Shown here: positions 8,238 through 16,384 of the stretch, in pieces
Numbering within the stretch: the first letter of the stretch is position 1
Layout: the number at the start of each line of letters is the position of its first letter
Source: Acidobacteriota bacterium
Lineage (GTDB): Bacteria; Acidobacteriota; Thermoanaerobaculia; Gp7-AA8
DNA: 64,000 nt
NCBI GenBank assembly: GCA_003223645.1
Contig: QHVT01000005.1
Location: forward strand, 1-64,000
Direction: 5' to 3'
Notes under the pieces: generated by a model
Databases searched by the model: none
The model's input: only the letters and a program-made list of their open reading frames with translations
Told to the model about the DNA's origin: nothing
Program-made: the position numbers and the translations under genes

Positions 8238-10356
8238 ACTTCACCAACCCTACCTCAGTCAGCAGCCACGCATAATCCGCCGCATCGTCTTTCAGGCGGT
8301 CGTACCGTCCCGATGCACCGCCGTGTCCCGCGCCCATGTTCACGCGGAGGAGCAGCGGGTGGTCGTCGGTCTTGTTCGCGCGCAGCTTGGCGACCCACTT
8401 CGTTCCTTCCCAATAGCCGACCTGGCTGTCGTTGAGCGACGTGCGCACGAGCATCGACGGATATTTTTTCTTCGCGACGTTCGAGTAGGGGTCGTAGCTC
8501 TTCATGTAAAAGTACGCGTCCTTGTCGTTCGGATTGCCCCACTCGATGTACTCCTGCGTCGTGAGCGGCAATGTCGGATCGGACATCGTGTTCATGACGT
8601 CGACGAACGGCACGTACGCGAGCACGGCCTTGAAGAGATCGGGACGCATGTTCACGACCGCGCCCATGAGCAATCCGCCGGCGCTGCCGCCGGAGATCGC
8701 CAGCTTGTCCTTCGACGTGTAGTTCTGCTTGACGAGATAGTCGGCGACGTCGATGAAGTCGGTGAAGGTGTTCTTCTTCGTCATCATCCGTCCCGCTTCG
8801 TGCCACTCCTTCCCCATCTCGCCGCCGCCGCGGATGTGCGCGATCGCGTAGATCATCCCGCGATCGACGAGCGAGAAGCGGTTGGAGCTGAAGCTGTCCG
8901 GCGTCGACGATCCGTACGAGCCGTAGGCGTAGAGCATCAGCGGGTTCTTCGCCTTCGGATGGAGGTCCTTGCGATAGACCATCGCCACCGGGACCTGCGC
9001 GCCGTCGGCGGCGGGGACGAAGAAGCGCTCGACTTTGTATTTCGCGGGATCGTAACCGCCGAGGACTTCCGTGCGCTTGAGAAGCGTCTGCTTGCGCGAG
9101 TCCATGTCGTAGTCGTAGATCGAGTTCGGCGTGATCAGGGAGTTGTAGCTGTAGCGATAGACGCCCGTGTCGAACTCCGCATTCGCCTGTCCGCCTAACG
9201 CATACGCCGGCTCGGGGAAAGACACGCGGTGCATCTTGGCGGCGGGCTGAGAGCCCGCCGCTCCACCGCGCAGGTCGTAGATCTCGAGCTGCGACAAACC
9301 GCCTTCGCGCAACCGCACGACCATGTGGTTCCTGAAGAGATCGGCGCTCTCGACGCGCACGAACTTGCGATATGGAACGAGCTCTTTCCAGTTCGCTTGC
9401 GCGTAGTTGTCGACCGGCGCGGTGACGACGCGGTAGTTGATGCCGGCGTCGTTGGTGACGATGTAGAAGAGATCGCCGCGATGATCGACGTAGTACTTGA
9501 GATCGTTCTTGCGCGGCACCATCACGACCGGCGCCGTGTCGGGCTTCGCCGCGGGGATGAGCTGCGTCTCGCTCGTGGTCTTGCTGTCGGAGATGATGAA
9601 GATCCAGTCGCCGCTGCGCGTGCGGTCGACGTAGGTGTCGTACAGCTCGTCTTTTTCTTCGAAGAGCTGCTTCGCTTCGCTGCCGACGACCTGGCGGAAG
9701 ATGCGGTCGCTGCGCTTCGCGTCGTTCTCGGTGCTGTAGAAGAGCGTCTTGTTGTCCGGCGCCCAGACCAGCGACGTCACGCGTTCGGCAATCGGTCCGG
9801 TGACCTCGCCGCTGCGCAGGTCCTTCACGAACAACTTGTATTGGCGATAGCCGTTGTCGTCGGTCGTGTAGGCGAGGAGGTTCGTGTCGTCGGAGACGAC
9901 GTAGTCGCCGAGGGACATGAACTTCTTTCCTTCGGCGAGCTTGTTGACGTCGAGGAGAATCTCTTCCGCCGCGTCGAGGCTGCTCTTCCTGCGCGCGTAG
10001 ATCGAGTACTGCAGTCCCTTCACCGTGCGCGAGTAATAGAAGTAGCCGTCCTTGCGGTACGGCACGTTCTCGTCGGTCTGCTTGATACGGCCGAGCATCT
10101 CGTCGTAGAGCGTGGCGGCGAGCTTCTCGTTGCCCTTCGTCATCGCGTCGGCGTAGGCGTTCTCGGCCTCGAGGTAGCGAAGCGTCTCGGGACTCTTCTT
10201 GTCGCGCAGCCAGCCGTAGTCGTCGACGCGCTCGTCGCCGTGCATCGTCACGCTTTTCGGGATCTTCTTCGCGACGGGCGGCTTCAGTGCTTCGTCGGCG
10301 GACAGAGGGAACGCGAGTGCAGTCATGAGCAGGGACGTGAAGAGCAGATTCTTCAC
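8236..10356 (-). CDS. oligopeptidase B-like secreted peptidase (S9A)
   Basis: A protein of about 706 residues with a signal peptide (LLFTSLLMTALAFPLSA), an N-terminal beta-propeller and a C-terminal alpha/beta hydrolase. The catalytic serine is in SGGSAGGLLMG (about residue 558), the acid in SLNDSQVGYWEGTKW and the histidine in GAGHGGASGR. The YWEGTKWVAKLR segment is typical of oligopeptidase B, which cuts short peptides after basic residues. Export is unusual for that family but common in bacteria of this kind. GGAGGT at 10367-10372 supports GTG 10356 or TTG 10359. A palindromic repeat inside the gene (9239-9266) encodes RGGAAGSQPAAK in the propeller. Confidence 0.88.
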   Translation of the reverse strand: MKNLLFTSLLMTALAFPLSADEALKPPVAKKIPKSVTMHGDERVDDYGWLRDKKSPETLRYLEAENAYADAMTKGNEKLAATLYDEMLGRIKQTDENVPYRKDGYFYYSRTVKGLQYSIYARRKSSLDAAEEILLDVNKLAEGKKFMSLGDYVVSDDTNLLAYTTDDNGYRQYKLFVKDLRSGEVTGPIAERVTSLVWAPDNKTLFYSTENDAKRSDRIFRQVVGSEAKQLFEEKDELYDTYVDRTRSGDWIFIISDSKTTSETQLIPAAKPDTAPVVMVPRKNDLKYYVDHRGDLFYIVTNDAGINYRVVTAPVDNYAQANWKELVPYRKFVRVESADLFRNHMVVRLREGGLSQLEIYDLRGGAAGSQPAAKMHRVSFPEPAYALGGQANAEFDTGVYRYSYNSLITPNSIYDYDMDSRKQTLLKRTEVLGGYDPAKYKVERFFVPAADGAQVPVAMVYRKDLHPKAKNPLMLYAYGSYGSSTPDSFSSNRFSLVDRGMIYAIAHIRGGGEMGKEWHEAGRMMTKKNTFTDFIDVADYLVKQNYTSKDKLAISGGSAGGLLMGAVVNMRPDLFKAVLAYVPFVDVMNTMSDPTLPLTTQEYIEWGNPNDKDAYFYMKSYDPYSNVAKKKYPSMLVRTSLNDSQVGYWEGTKWVAKLRANKTDDHPLLLRVNMGAGHGGASGRYDRLKDDAADYAWLLTEVGLVK
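9239..9266. repeat. GGCGGGCTGAGAGCCCGCC palindrome inside peptidase gene
   Basis: A compact palindrome of the GCGGGCT(A/G)AGAGCCCGCCGCTCCA type. A second copy lies at 16357-16384 at the end of glnS. Here it is in frame within the oligopeptidase gene. Confidence 0.75.
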
Positions 10357-10410
10357 CAAGATTTTCACCTCCGGTGGATCGCTAGGACGCTGAAAGAGAT
10401 GCCGGCGTGA

Positions 10411-10608
10411 ATTGTATTCCGTGCGTGCCCGTGCCCGCGCCCGCTCCCGCGCCCGGGGTGGGCGGATGTCGTCGCTTCGCTGATGCCCCCGCCCCGGGCG
10501 CGGAAGCGGGCACGGGCTCGGGCGCGGCGCGGGAGGCAAATCGTCGCTTCGCTGATACCCCCGCCCCGGGCGCGGAAGCGGGCGCGGGCTCGGGCTCGGG
10601 AGTTCGCG
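10411..10608. repeat. GC-rich direct repeats upstream of the peptidase
   Basis: About 200 bases of alternating GCCCGC and GGGCGCGG words. A segment starting TCGTCGCTTCGCTGAT occurs at 10469 and again at 10541, 72 bases apart, each followed by CCCCCGCCCCGGGCGCGGAAGC. The spacer lies between queA (ending at 10609) and the peptidase start; the two genes point the same way. A related GC-rich block lies at 44630-44690. No gene is supported here. Confidence 0.7.
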
Positions 10609-11658
10609 TTAGAGAATGAGGTGCAAGTCCCCAAACTCGTGCCAGAGGTAGCGCCCGCCTAACGCCGCCGCGTAGGCCTTGTCGACGCGCTCGCGTCCGG
10701 CGATCGCTTCGAGCATCGCGAGATGCGTTGCGCGCGGCTCGTGGAAGCCGGTGAGCAAGCCGTCGACGACTCTGACGCCGCGCTCCGGCGTGATCACGAG
10801 ATCGGTCCAGCCGCGGGACGCGATCACGTTGCCGGCGCGATCGGTCGACGACTCGAGCGCGCGCACGACGGTCGTGCCGACGGCGATGACGCGGTTGCCG
10901 CGCTCTTTGGCACGGCGCACTTCGTTCGCGGTGCGCAGCGGCACCTCGAAGTACTCCTCGTACGGACGCTCGTGCGTCTCGAGACTCGCGACGCCCGCGT
11001 GCAGCACGAGCTTCGCGAGGCGGACACCGCGGCGGCGCAGGCAGACGAGCATGCCGCGTGTGAACGCGCGTCCGGCCGACGGCATCTCCGCCGAACCCGG
11101 CGCGTCGGCGTAGACGGTTTGATATGTGTCGATGCCGAAGTTGCGGTCGATGTACGAGTAGGCGATCGGGCGGCCGAAGCGCATCAGGTACTCGCGCAGG
11201 TTCGCAACGTCGATGCGTGCGATCCATAGTCGTTGCGAGTCGCGATAGCGTGTCAGCAGTGTGGCGGTGACTTCGCCGGGAAGCGCGAAACGTTCGCCTT
11301 CGCGTACGTCGGTGTTACGCGGCTCGACGACCACGAGTCCGCCGGGAAGCGGAGTCGAGAAGTGCAGCATGATCGCGTCCTGGTGTGGGACAGGCTTTCC
11401 AGCCTGTCCCCCGGGGGGCAGGTTAGAAAACCTGCCCCACACCGCGGATGGCAGTGTCGCGGTCGTGTTGAGCACGAGGAGATCGCCGGGCTCGAGGAAT
11501 CGCGGCAACTGTCGAAAGTGCGCATGCACGATCGAGTCGTCATCGCGTTTCGTGACCAGCAGTCGCACGTCGTCGCGTCCGTCGCCGCGCAGCTCCGCCG
11601 GCTCGCGCGCCTCCAGTTCAGGAGGGAGAACGAAGTCGACCGTTGTCAGCGCCGTCAT
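10609..11658 (-). CDS. queA: S-adenosylmethionine:tRNA ribosyltransferase-isomerase-like (QueA)
   Basis: A 349-residue QueA family protein. QueA moves the ribosyl part of AdoMet onto preQ1-tRNA in queuosine synthesis. Family marks are LLVLNTTATLPSAVWG, YQTVYADAPGSAEMPSAGRAFT, LHAGVASL, VIAVGTTVVRALES and a C-terminal GFHEP...AYAAAL..GYLW-like region. Several usual residues differ (NTTA for NNTR), so it is a divergent member and the exact substrate is open. A palindromic repeat at 11382-11443 adds about 20 residues (GGQAGKPVPHQ) in frame. The ATG overlaps the TGA of the upstream SDR gene (ATGA, 11655-11658). Confidence 0.8.
   Translation of the reverse strand: MTALTTVDFVLPPELEAREPAELRGDGRDDVRLLVTKRDDDSIVHAHFRQLPRFLEPGDLLVLNTTATLPSAVWGRFSNLPPGGQAGKPVPHQDAIMLHFSTPLPGGLVVVEPRNTDVREGERFALPGEVTATLLTRYRDSQRLWIARIDVANLREYLMRFGRPIAYSYIDRNFGIDTYQTVYADAPGSAEMPSAGRAFTRGMLVCLRRRGVRLAKLVLHAGVASLETHERPYEEYFEVPLRTANEVRRAKERGNRVIAVGTTVVRALESSTDRAGNVIASRGWTDLVITPERGVRVVDGLLTGFHEPRATHLAMLEAIAGRERVDKAYAAALGGRYLWHEFGDLHLIL
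11382..11443. repeat. GACAGGCTTTCCAGCCTGTC palindrome inside queA
   Basis: GGTGTGGGACAGGCTTTCC and its inverted continuation form two stem-loops, CAGGCTTTCCAGCCTG and CAGGTTAGAAAACCTG, bounded by GGTGTGGG and CCCACACC. The outer ends form a perfect terminal inverted repeat, as in a small mobile palindrome. It lies in frame in queA. Confidence 0.75.
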
Positions 11659-12284
11659 GCGGCCGCCAGTTCGACAATCTTCGGCGCAACGCTTTCCGGT
11701 TGCGCGAGCTGCGAGACGTCCGCGTCCGGAATGGCGAGCCGGTGCATCTCCGTGTCCATGTCGCCCGGATCGACGGCGACGACGCGCACGCCCGTTCCTT
11801 CGAGCTCCGCGGCGAGCGTGCGCGACGCGTGCTCGAGCGCGGCCTTGCTCGCACCGTAGCCGCCCCAGCCCGGATAGGCGTTGATGCCGGCGTCGGAGAT
11901 GATGTTGAGGATGACGCCCGCGCCGCGCGCCTTCATGCGCGGCAGCACGAGCTGCGCGAGATGGATCGGTGCGATGACGTTGACCTTGAACACGCGCAGG
12001 AGCTCCGGCCACGGATAGTTCTCCAGCAGCGGCATCGGCAGCGGGCCGAGCTCGGAGGCGTTGTTGATGAGGATGTCCGTATCGCCGGCAGCAGCCGCGA
12101 TTTCTTCCGCGACTTCCGACACATCGCCGGGAACGGCGATCGCGCCGAGCTCGCGCGCAAGCGCGAACAGCGGCTCAGGACGGCGGGCGTTGAGAACGAG
12201 ACGGACACCGCGCGCGGCTAGGAGGCGTGCGACCGCACGGCCGAGTCCCTGCGAGGCGCCGGTAATGATGGCAGTTGTTGTCAT
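11655..12284 (-). CDS. short-chain dehydrogenase/reductase
   Basis: A 209-residue SDR with the Rossmann motif TGASQGLG at the N-terminus, NNAS, the catalytic NIISDAG serine segment and YGASKAA. NADP preference is suggested by NARRPE after strand 2. The substrate is not predictable. The ATG at 12284 gives a normal SDR N-terminus. Its stop overlaps the start of queA, so the two are translationally linked. Confidence 0.88.
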   Translation of the reverse strand: MTTTAIITGASQGLGRAVARLLAARGVRLVLNARRPEPLFALARELGAIAVPGDVSEVAEEIAAAAGDTDILINNASELGPLPMPLLENYPWPELLRVFKVNVIAPIHLAQLVLPRMKARGAGVILNIISDAGINAYPGWGGYGASKAALEHASRTLAAELEGTGVRVVAVDPGDMDTEMHRLAIPDADVSQLAQPESVAPKIVELAAA

Positions 12285-12370
12285 GCACACACGATGCGTC
12301 CGGAACGCAACGCGCGGCTTCGTCCGGAAGGGCAAACGGCACCTGTACGAAAGGGTTAGCATGCGCGCGG

Positions 12371-13003
12371 ATGCGCAGCACGCAGCTCGATCTCTCGAAG
12401 TACGAGACCGACAAGATCACGAACGGCTATCTCCGCTGGTACGACCGCCTGATCGGTGATGCATGGGAGCGTTTCGGCGCGGTGCTCGAGATCGGCGTGC
12501 ATCACGGCGGGTCGCTGGCGTTGTGGCGCGATTACTTTCCGAAGGCGCGCATCGCCGGCGTCGACGCCGATCTTTCCAAGGTGAGCTGCACGGGTGTCGA
12601 GCTGTTTGAAGGGCAGCAGAATGATGAGGCGTTTCTGCGCGGCGTCGCGCGCAAGGCCGCGCCGGATGGATTCGATCTCATCATCGACGACGCGTCGCAC
12701 ATCGGCTGGCTGACGCAGGTCACCTTCAAAGCGCTGTTCTACGATCACCTCAAGCCCGGCGGCTTGTACGTCATCGAAGACTGGGGCACGGGGTACCTGC
12801 AGGAGTGGCCGGACGGACGAACGCGCAAACGGCCGAGGCGATGGATGCGCACGCTGCGACGCCGCTGGCTGAAGTTTCCGTGGCCGTCGCACCGCCACGG
12901 CCTCGTCGGATTCGTGAAGATGCTCATCGACGAACAAGGCGCGGACGCGTTCGAGGAGATGACGATCACCGGCGGATTGGTCGCCATCCGCAAACGCGTG
13001 TAA
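12371..13003 (+). CDS. class I SAM-dependent methyltransferase
   Basis: A protein of about 210 residues. KYETDKITNGYLRWYDRLIG, then LEIGVHHGGSLALWRDYFP, VDADLSKV and FDLIIDDASH are the pattern of methyltransferases related to macrocin and demethylmacrocin O-methyltransferases and of rhamnosyl O-methyltransferases. The acceptor is probably a sugar or polyketide-like compound, but no biosynthetic cluster is near. I chose ATG 12371 because earlier in-frame codons would overlap the divergent SDR start. The ribosome site is weak (GAAAGGG). Confidence 0.82.
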   Translation: MRSTQLDLSKYETDKITNGYLRWYDRLIGDAWERFGAVLEIGVHHGGSLALWRDYFPKARIAGVDADLSKVSCTGVELFEGQQNDEAFLRGVARKAAPDGFDLIIDDASHIGWLTQVTFKALFYDHLKPGGLYVIEDWGTGYLQEWPDGRTRKRPRRWMRTLRRRWLKFPWPSHRHGLVGFVKMLIDEQGADAFEEMTITGGLVAIRKRV

Positions 13004-13011
13004 TTTTGCGT

Positions 13012-13077
13012 GGAGTGGTGCGCGCCTCCGGCGCGCCTTGGGGGGCCGGGAGGCGCGCCGGAGGCGCGCACCACTCC
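13012..13077. repeat. GGAGTGGTGCGCGCC palindrome
   Basis: A 66-base palindrome with GGAGTGGTGCGCGCCTCC at one end and its complement at the other. Related copies are at 31421-31453 (inside lhr) and 58773-58819 (inside the M28 peptidase). It lies between the methyltransferase and the response regulator and may also serve as a two-way terminator. Confidence 0.8.
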
Positions 13078-13659
13078 CTAAACCAACCCGCGCTCGATCG
13101 CGATCGCCACCGCTTGCGCGCGATTCTCCGCGCCGAGCTTGTTGAAGATCGACGTCACGTGAAACTTCACCGTTCGCTCGGCGATGTCGAGCGCCGACGC
13201 GATCTCCTTGTTCGCGCGTCCCGCCGCGACGAGGCGCAGTACCTCGCGCTCGCGCGCCGACAAACGCGGCGCGCCGGAGAGCGCGATGAGGCGCGATGCG
13301 ACTTTCTGATCGAGGTACGTCTGCCCGCTCGCAACCGCGCGGATCGCGCGCTCGATGTCGTCGACTGACGCGCCTTTCAGCAGATAGCCGCGCGCGCCGG
13401 CGCGCAGCACGGCGTCGATCTGCTCGTCGTTCGCGTACGCGGTCAGGACGAGCACCGGCTTGCCGACGCGCGCGATTGCGTCGACGCCGCTCATTCCCGG
13501 CAGCTCGAGATCGAGCAGCACGACGTCGGCGTCGAATCGTGCCGCGAGCAGCTCCTCCGCGGATCCGAAGGAGGCCGCGATCGTGAAGCCGCGATTCGAC
13601 AGCGCGGCCGCGAGTCCCTCGCGCACGACCGGGTGATCGTCGACGATGGCGATCCTCAT
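13078..13659 (-). CDS. NarL/FixJ-type response regulator
   Basis: A 193-residue two-component regulator. The receiver domain has the acidic pair D7-D8, phospho-acceptor D50 in VVLLDLELPG, T/S in LVLTAYA and the lysine in GYLLKGAS. The C-terminal LuxR-type helix-turn-helix runs from LSAREREVLRLVAAG to TVKFHVTSIFNKL. The ATG overlaps the TGA of the upstream histidine kinase (13656-13659), making this a coupled two-component pair. Targets are unknown. Confidence 0.95.
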   Translation of the reverse strand: MRIAIVDDHPVVREGLAAALSNRGFTIAASFGSAEELLAARFDADVVLLDLELPGMSGVDAIARVGKPVLVLTAYANDEQIDAVLRAGARGYLLKGASVDDIERAIRAVASGQTYLDQKVASRLIALSGAPRLSAREREVLRLVAAGRANKEIASALDIAERTVKFHVTSIFNKLGAENRAQAVAIAIERGLV

Positions 13660-14735
13660 CGCGGCACTCTCACTTCGATTCGCGTGCCCGGGCCCGTCCG
13701 GATGCGTAGCGTTCCTCCCGCGAGCCGCGCGCGCTCGCGCATGCCGCGCAGTCCATGCCGGTCGTCGGGCACGCGTCGCGGCGAGAAGCCGACGCCGTCG
13801 TCCTCGATCGTCATCGTCGCCGCGGCTCGCGTGCAGCGCAACGTCAGGCGCACGTTCTTCGCGCGCGCATGCTGGCGCACGTTCGCGAGCGACTGCTCCG
13901 CGATGCGGTACAGCTCCGCTTCGACCGCGAGCGGCAGCGCGCACGCATTCGCCGCATCGAGCGCGACGCGGATTCCGGATTGCGACGTGAACTCGCGCAC
14001 CAGCACTTTAAGCGCCTGCGCGAGCGGCTTGCCAGCCAGCGGCTCCGCGCGCAGGTTCATTACCGAGCGGCGCGCCTCGTCGAGCGTCGCGCGTGTGATG
14101 CGCAGCGCCTGGTCCGTCCGCCCGGCCTCGATCTCCAGCGCGATCGCGGTGAGGCTCTGCGCGATCGTGTCGTGGATTTCGCGCGCGAGACGCGTCCGCT
14201 CGTCGGCGCGCGCGTGCGTCGCGTTCTCATCCGCAAGCCGCGCGCGCTCGATGGCGATGCCGAGCTGCGATCCGATCAGCGAGAGCAAGCGCAGCTCGCG
14301 CGCAGACAGCCGCCGCAGCTCCGGCGCCGTCACGTTCATGATGCCGAGCGGCTTCGATTGAAAGTAGAGCGGCACCGATGCGTGATGCGCGATGTTGCGC
14401 GTCAGATCCTCGCGGCTCTCGCGCACCGCCGGACGCAGACGGCTGCAGCCCATCACGTCGACGTTGCTCGCATCGAGCTCGCCGGCGCGGAACTGCTCGA
14501 TGCACCAGCACGTCGCGCCGGTCATGCGCACCGGCTCCTGCAGATACGGCGGCAGATTCCGCGCGGCCGCGCTGTAAATGTGCCCCGTCTCCGGATCGAC
14601 GAGCCATACCCATCCCGTGTCGAGCTGCAGCTCGCGCGCGATCACTTCGAGCGTGCTCTCCAGCGCCGCCTGCACCGTCGGCGCGCGGTTGAGCGACTCG
14701 CTGATCGAAGCGATGATCTCCAGTTCGCGTTTCAT
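13656..14735 (-). CDS. GAF-domain sensor histidine kinase (HisKA_3)
   Basis: A 359-residue soluble kinase without membrane helices. Residues about 15-175 form a GAF sensor domain that includes ATCWCIEQF and SVPLYFQSKPLGIMNV. The dimerisation box has H188 in LAREIHDTIAQSL, and the ATPase domain ends with DDGVGF and HGLRGMRERA. It should phosphorylate the response regulator that overlaps its stop codon. ATG 14735 is the first sensible start; upstream codons run into the GCAGAAA repeat. Cysteine-rich GAF segments can bind a ligand or a metal, but which one cannot be told. Confidence 0.92.
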   Translation of the reverse strand: MKRELEIIASISESLNRAPTVQAALESTLEVIARELQLDTGWVWLVDPETGHIYSAAARNLPPYLQEPVRMTGATCWCIEQFRAGELDASNVDVMGCSRLRPAVRESREDLTRNIAHHASVPLYFQSKPLGIMNVTAPELRRLSARELRLLSLIGSQLGIAIERARLADENATHARADERTRLAREIHDTIAQSLTAIALEIEAGRTDQALRITRATLDEARRSVMNLRAEPLAGKPLAQALKVLVREFTSQSGIRVALDAANACALPLAVEAELYRIAEQSLANVRQHARAKNVRLTLRCTRAAATMTIEDDGVGFSPRRVPDDRHGLRGMRERARLAGGTLRIRTGPGTRIEVRVPR

Positions 14736-15092
14736 GAAAAAGCAGAAAGCAGAAAGCAGAAATGTTTCCGTCACCCTGAGAGGCTGTGAAAAAAATCCGT
14801 GTCATCCTGAGCCGCGAAGACGGCGAAGGATCCCCCGCCGACGGAGCGTCAAGCGTTCTTGCGCCGGGGATCCCTCGCTGCGCTCGGGATGACACTATTT
14901 TTCCACAGGCTCTCCAGTCACGAAGACGACGAGGGTCTCAAATCACGAGTATCGCATTTCGAGATCCTTCGCTTCGCTCAGGATGACGAAGCAGTTCTGC
15001 AACAGGAAGTTTCAGGAAATTCCAGCAAGCGAAGAGGCATCATTCCGCTTGCCTTCACTTTCTGCTTTCTGCTTTCTGCCTTTTGATTTGAT
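14736..15092. repeat. composite repeat region between divergent genes
   Basis: No gene is seen in these 357 bases. GCAGAAA repeats at 14740-14760 pair with inverted TTTCTGC repeats at 15058-15083. Between them lies a palindromic element at 14778-14913 with ends GAGAGGCTGTGAAAAA and TTTTTCCACAGGCTCTC and an inner GTCATCCTGAG...CGGGATGAC pair. A second half-copy GAGATCCTTCGCTTCGCTCA follows at 14961-14987. Promoters of both divergent genes must lie in or beside these repeats. Confidence 0.75.
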
Positions 15093-16355
15093 ATGACCCA
15101 AATCGTCTTCCTGACGCTGTTCCTGGGTCTCACGATGGGACGGCAGCCGGTTGCGGTCAGCGTCACCGGTGCGCCGGCGGCGCGCGTCGAGATCACGCTC
15201 GACGGACAGCCGGTTGCGAATATCGCGCGCGAGCCGTGGAAGGCGAGCGTCGACTTCGGCGACCATCTCCTCCCGCGCCGCCTTGTCGCGCGCGCGCTCG
15301 ACGCCAACGGCAACGAGCTCGCGCGGGTAGAGCAGCGCGTGAACCTGCCGCGGCGCGTGTCCGAGGCGTCGCTGGTGATGGAAGGGAGCTCGGCGCGGCT
15401 GGTGTGGCAGTCGCTTGAAACGGAAAAGCCGAAGGACATCCACTGGATGCTCGACGGCGCGCGAATTTCGTTCGCGTCGACGCGCGTGTCGCTGCCCGCG
15501 TACGATCCGGAGAAACCGCACCTGCTTCGCGCGGTCGCAACGTCGGCGTCGGGTCTCATCGCCGAGGCGGAGCTCGTGTTCGGCGGAGGACTCGCGGACT
15601 CCGCGGGCGCGTCGCTCACGCCGATTCCGGTGCGCATCGAGAAATCGGAAGCGGAGATCAAGAACGCGATCACGGTGAACGGCGAGCCGGCGCAGATCGT
15701 CGCGATCGAGAAGCTGCCCGCCGACATCATCTTCGTGCGCGAGCCGTCGCTGGCCAACTTCGCGTTCCGCGTCGACGTCGAGAGCCGCGTGCACGGACGC
15801 GAAGGATTCAACGTCGTCGGCGGCGCCGCCGTTCCGCTGGAACGCCAGCAGGGCACGCGATTCATGTGGCCGGTCGCGATCCGGATGAAAGGGACGAGCG
15901 AAGCGGACCTCTTCGCATCGTCGCGCACGTTCATGGTCGGCGACGCTCCCGGCGTGCGCAATGTGTTGGGCCGCGTCTCCGCGCCGCCGTCGGAGAATCT
16001 GCGTTTCGCCGACGCCGTCGCCGTTGCCGGACTGCAAGCCGCAGGCTCGCGCCGCCCGCGCGCGGTCGTCCTCATCACCGGCGCGAAGTATCGCGACTGG
16101 AGCCAGCTCCCGCCGAAGAAGGCGAAGGAGTACCTCGCCTCGATCGGCGTGCCGCTGTACGTCTGGACGGTCGGCGATGCGACTCCCGCCGCATGGGGAG
16201 AGCCGCGCCGCATCGACAGCGGCGATCGCGTCAGCGACGCCGCGCGCGAGCTCCTCGACGACGTGCAGCACCAGCGCATTGTGTGGATTGCGGGGGATCA
16301 CATGCTCGGCGATGTTCACATCGCCAGCGACACCGTGCGTCCGTTGTGGAACTAG
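15093..16355 (+). CDS. secreted protein with VWA-like C-terminal part
   Basis: A 420-residue protein with a short hydrophobic N-terminus (IVFLTLFLGLTM) that may act as a signal peptide. The first 200 residues look like Ig-like beta domains. The later part (DIIFVREPSL, then PRAVVLITGAKYRDWSQLP and IGVPLYVWTVGD) resembles the Rossmann-like strands of the VWFA-related proteins common in Acidobacteria, but the metal site DxSxS is absent (VREPS instead). I infer a degenerate VWA domain. No partners are evident. Confidence 0.6.
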   Translation: MTQIVFLTLFLGLTMGRQPVAVSVTGAPAARVEITLDGQPVANIAREPWKASVDFGDHLLPRRLVARALDANGNELARVEQRVNLPRRVSEASLVMEGSSARLVWQSLETEKPKDIHWMLDGARISFASTRVSLPAYDPEKPHLLRAVATSASGLIAEAELVFGGGLADSAGASLTPIPVRIEKSEAEIKNAITVNGEPAQIVAIEKLPADIIFVREPSLANFAFRVDVESRVHGREGFNVVGGAAVPLERQQGTRFMWPVAIRMKGTSEADLFASSRTFMVGDAPGVRNVLGRVSAPPSENLRFADAVAVAGLQAAGSRRPRAVVLITGAKYRDWSQLPPKKAKEYLASIGVPLYVWTVGDATPAAWGEPRRIDSGDRVSDAARELLDDVQHQRIVWIAGDHMLGDVHIASDTVRPLWN

Positions 16356-16356
16356 T

Positions 16357-16384
16357 TCAGCGGGCTAAGAGCCCGCCGCTCCAC
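16357..16384. repeat. GGGCTAAGAGCCCGCCGCTCCA palindrome at the end of glnS
   Basis: A copy of the same short palindrome as at 9239. Read on the minus strand it encodes the last residues of GlnS (SGAAGS) and supplies its TAG stop at 16365-16367. Confidence 0.7.
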
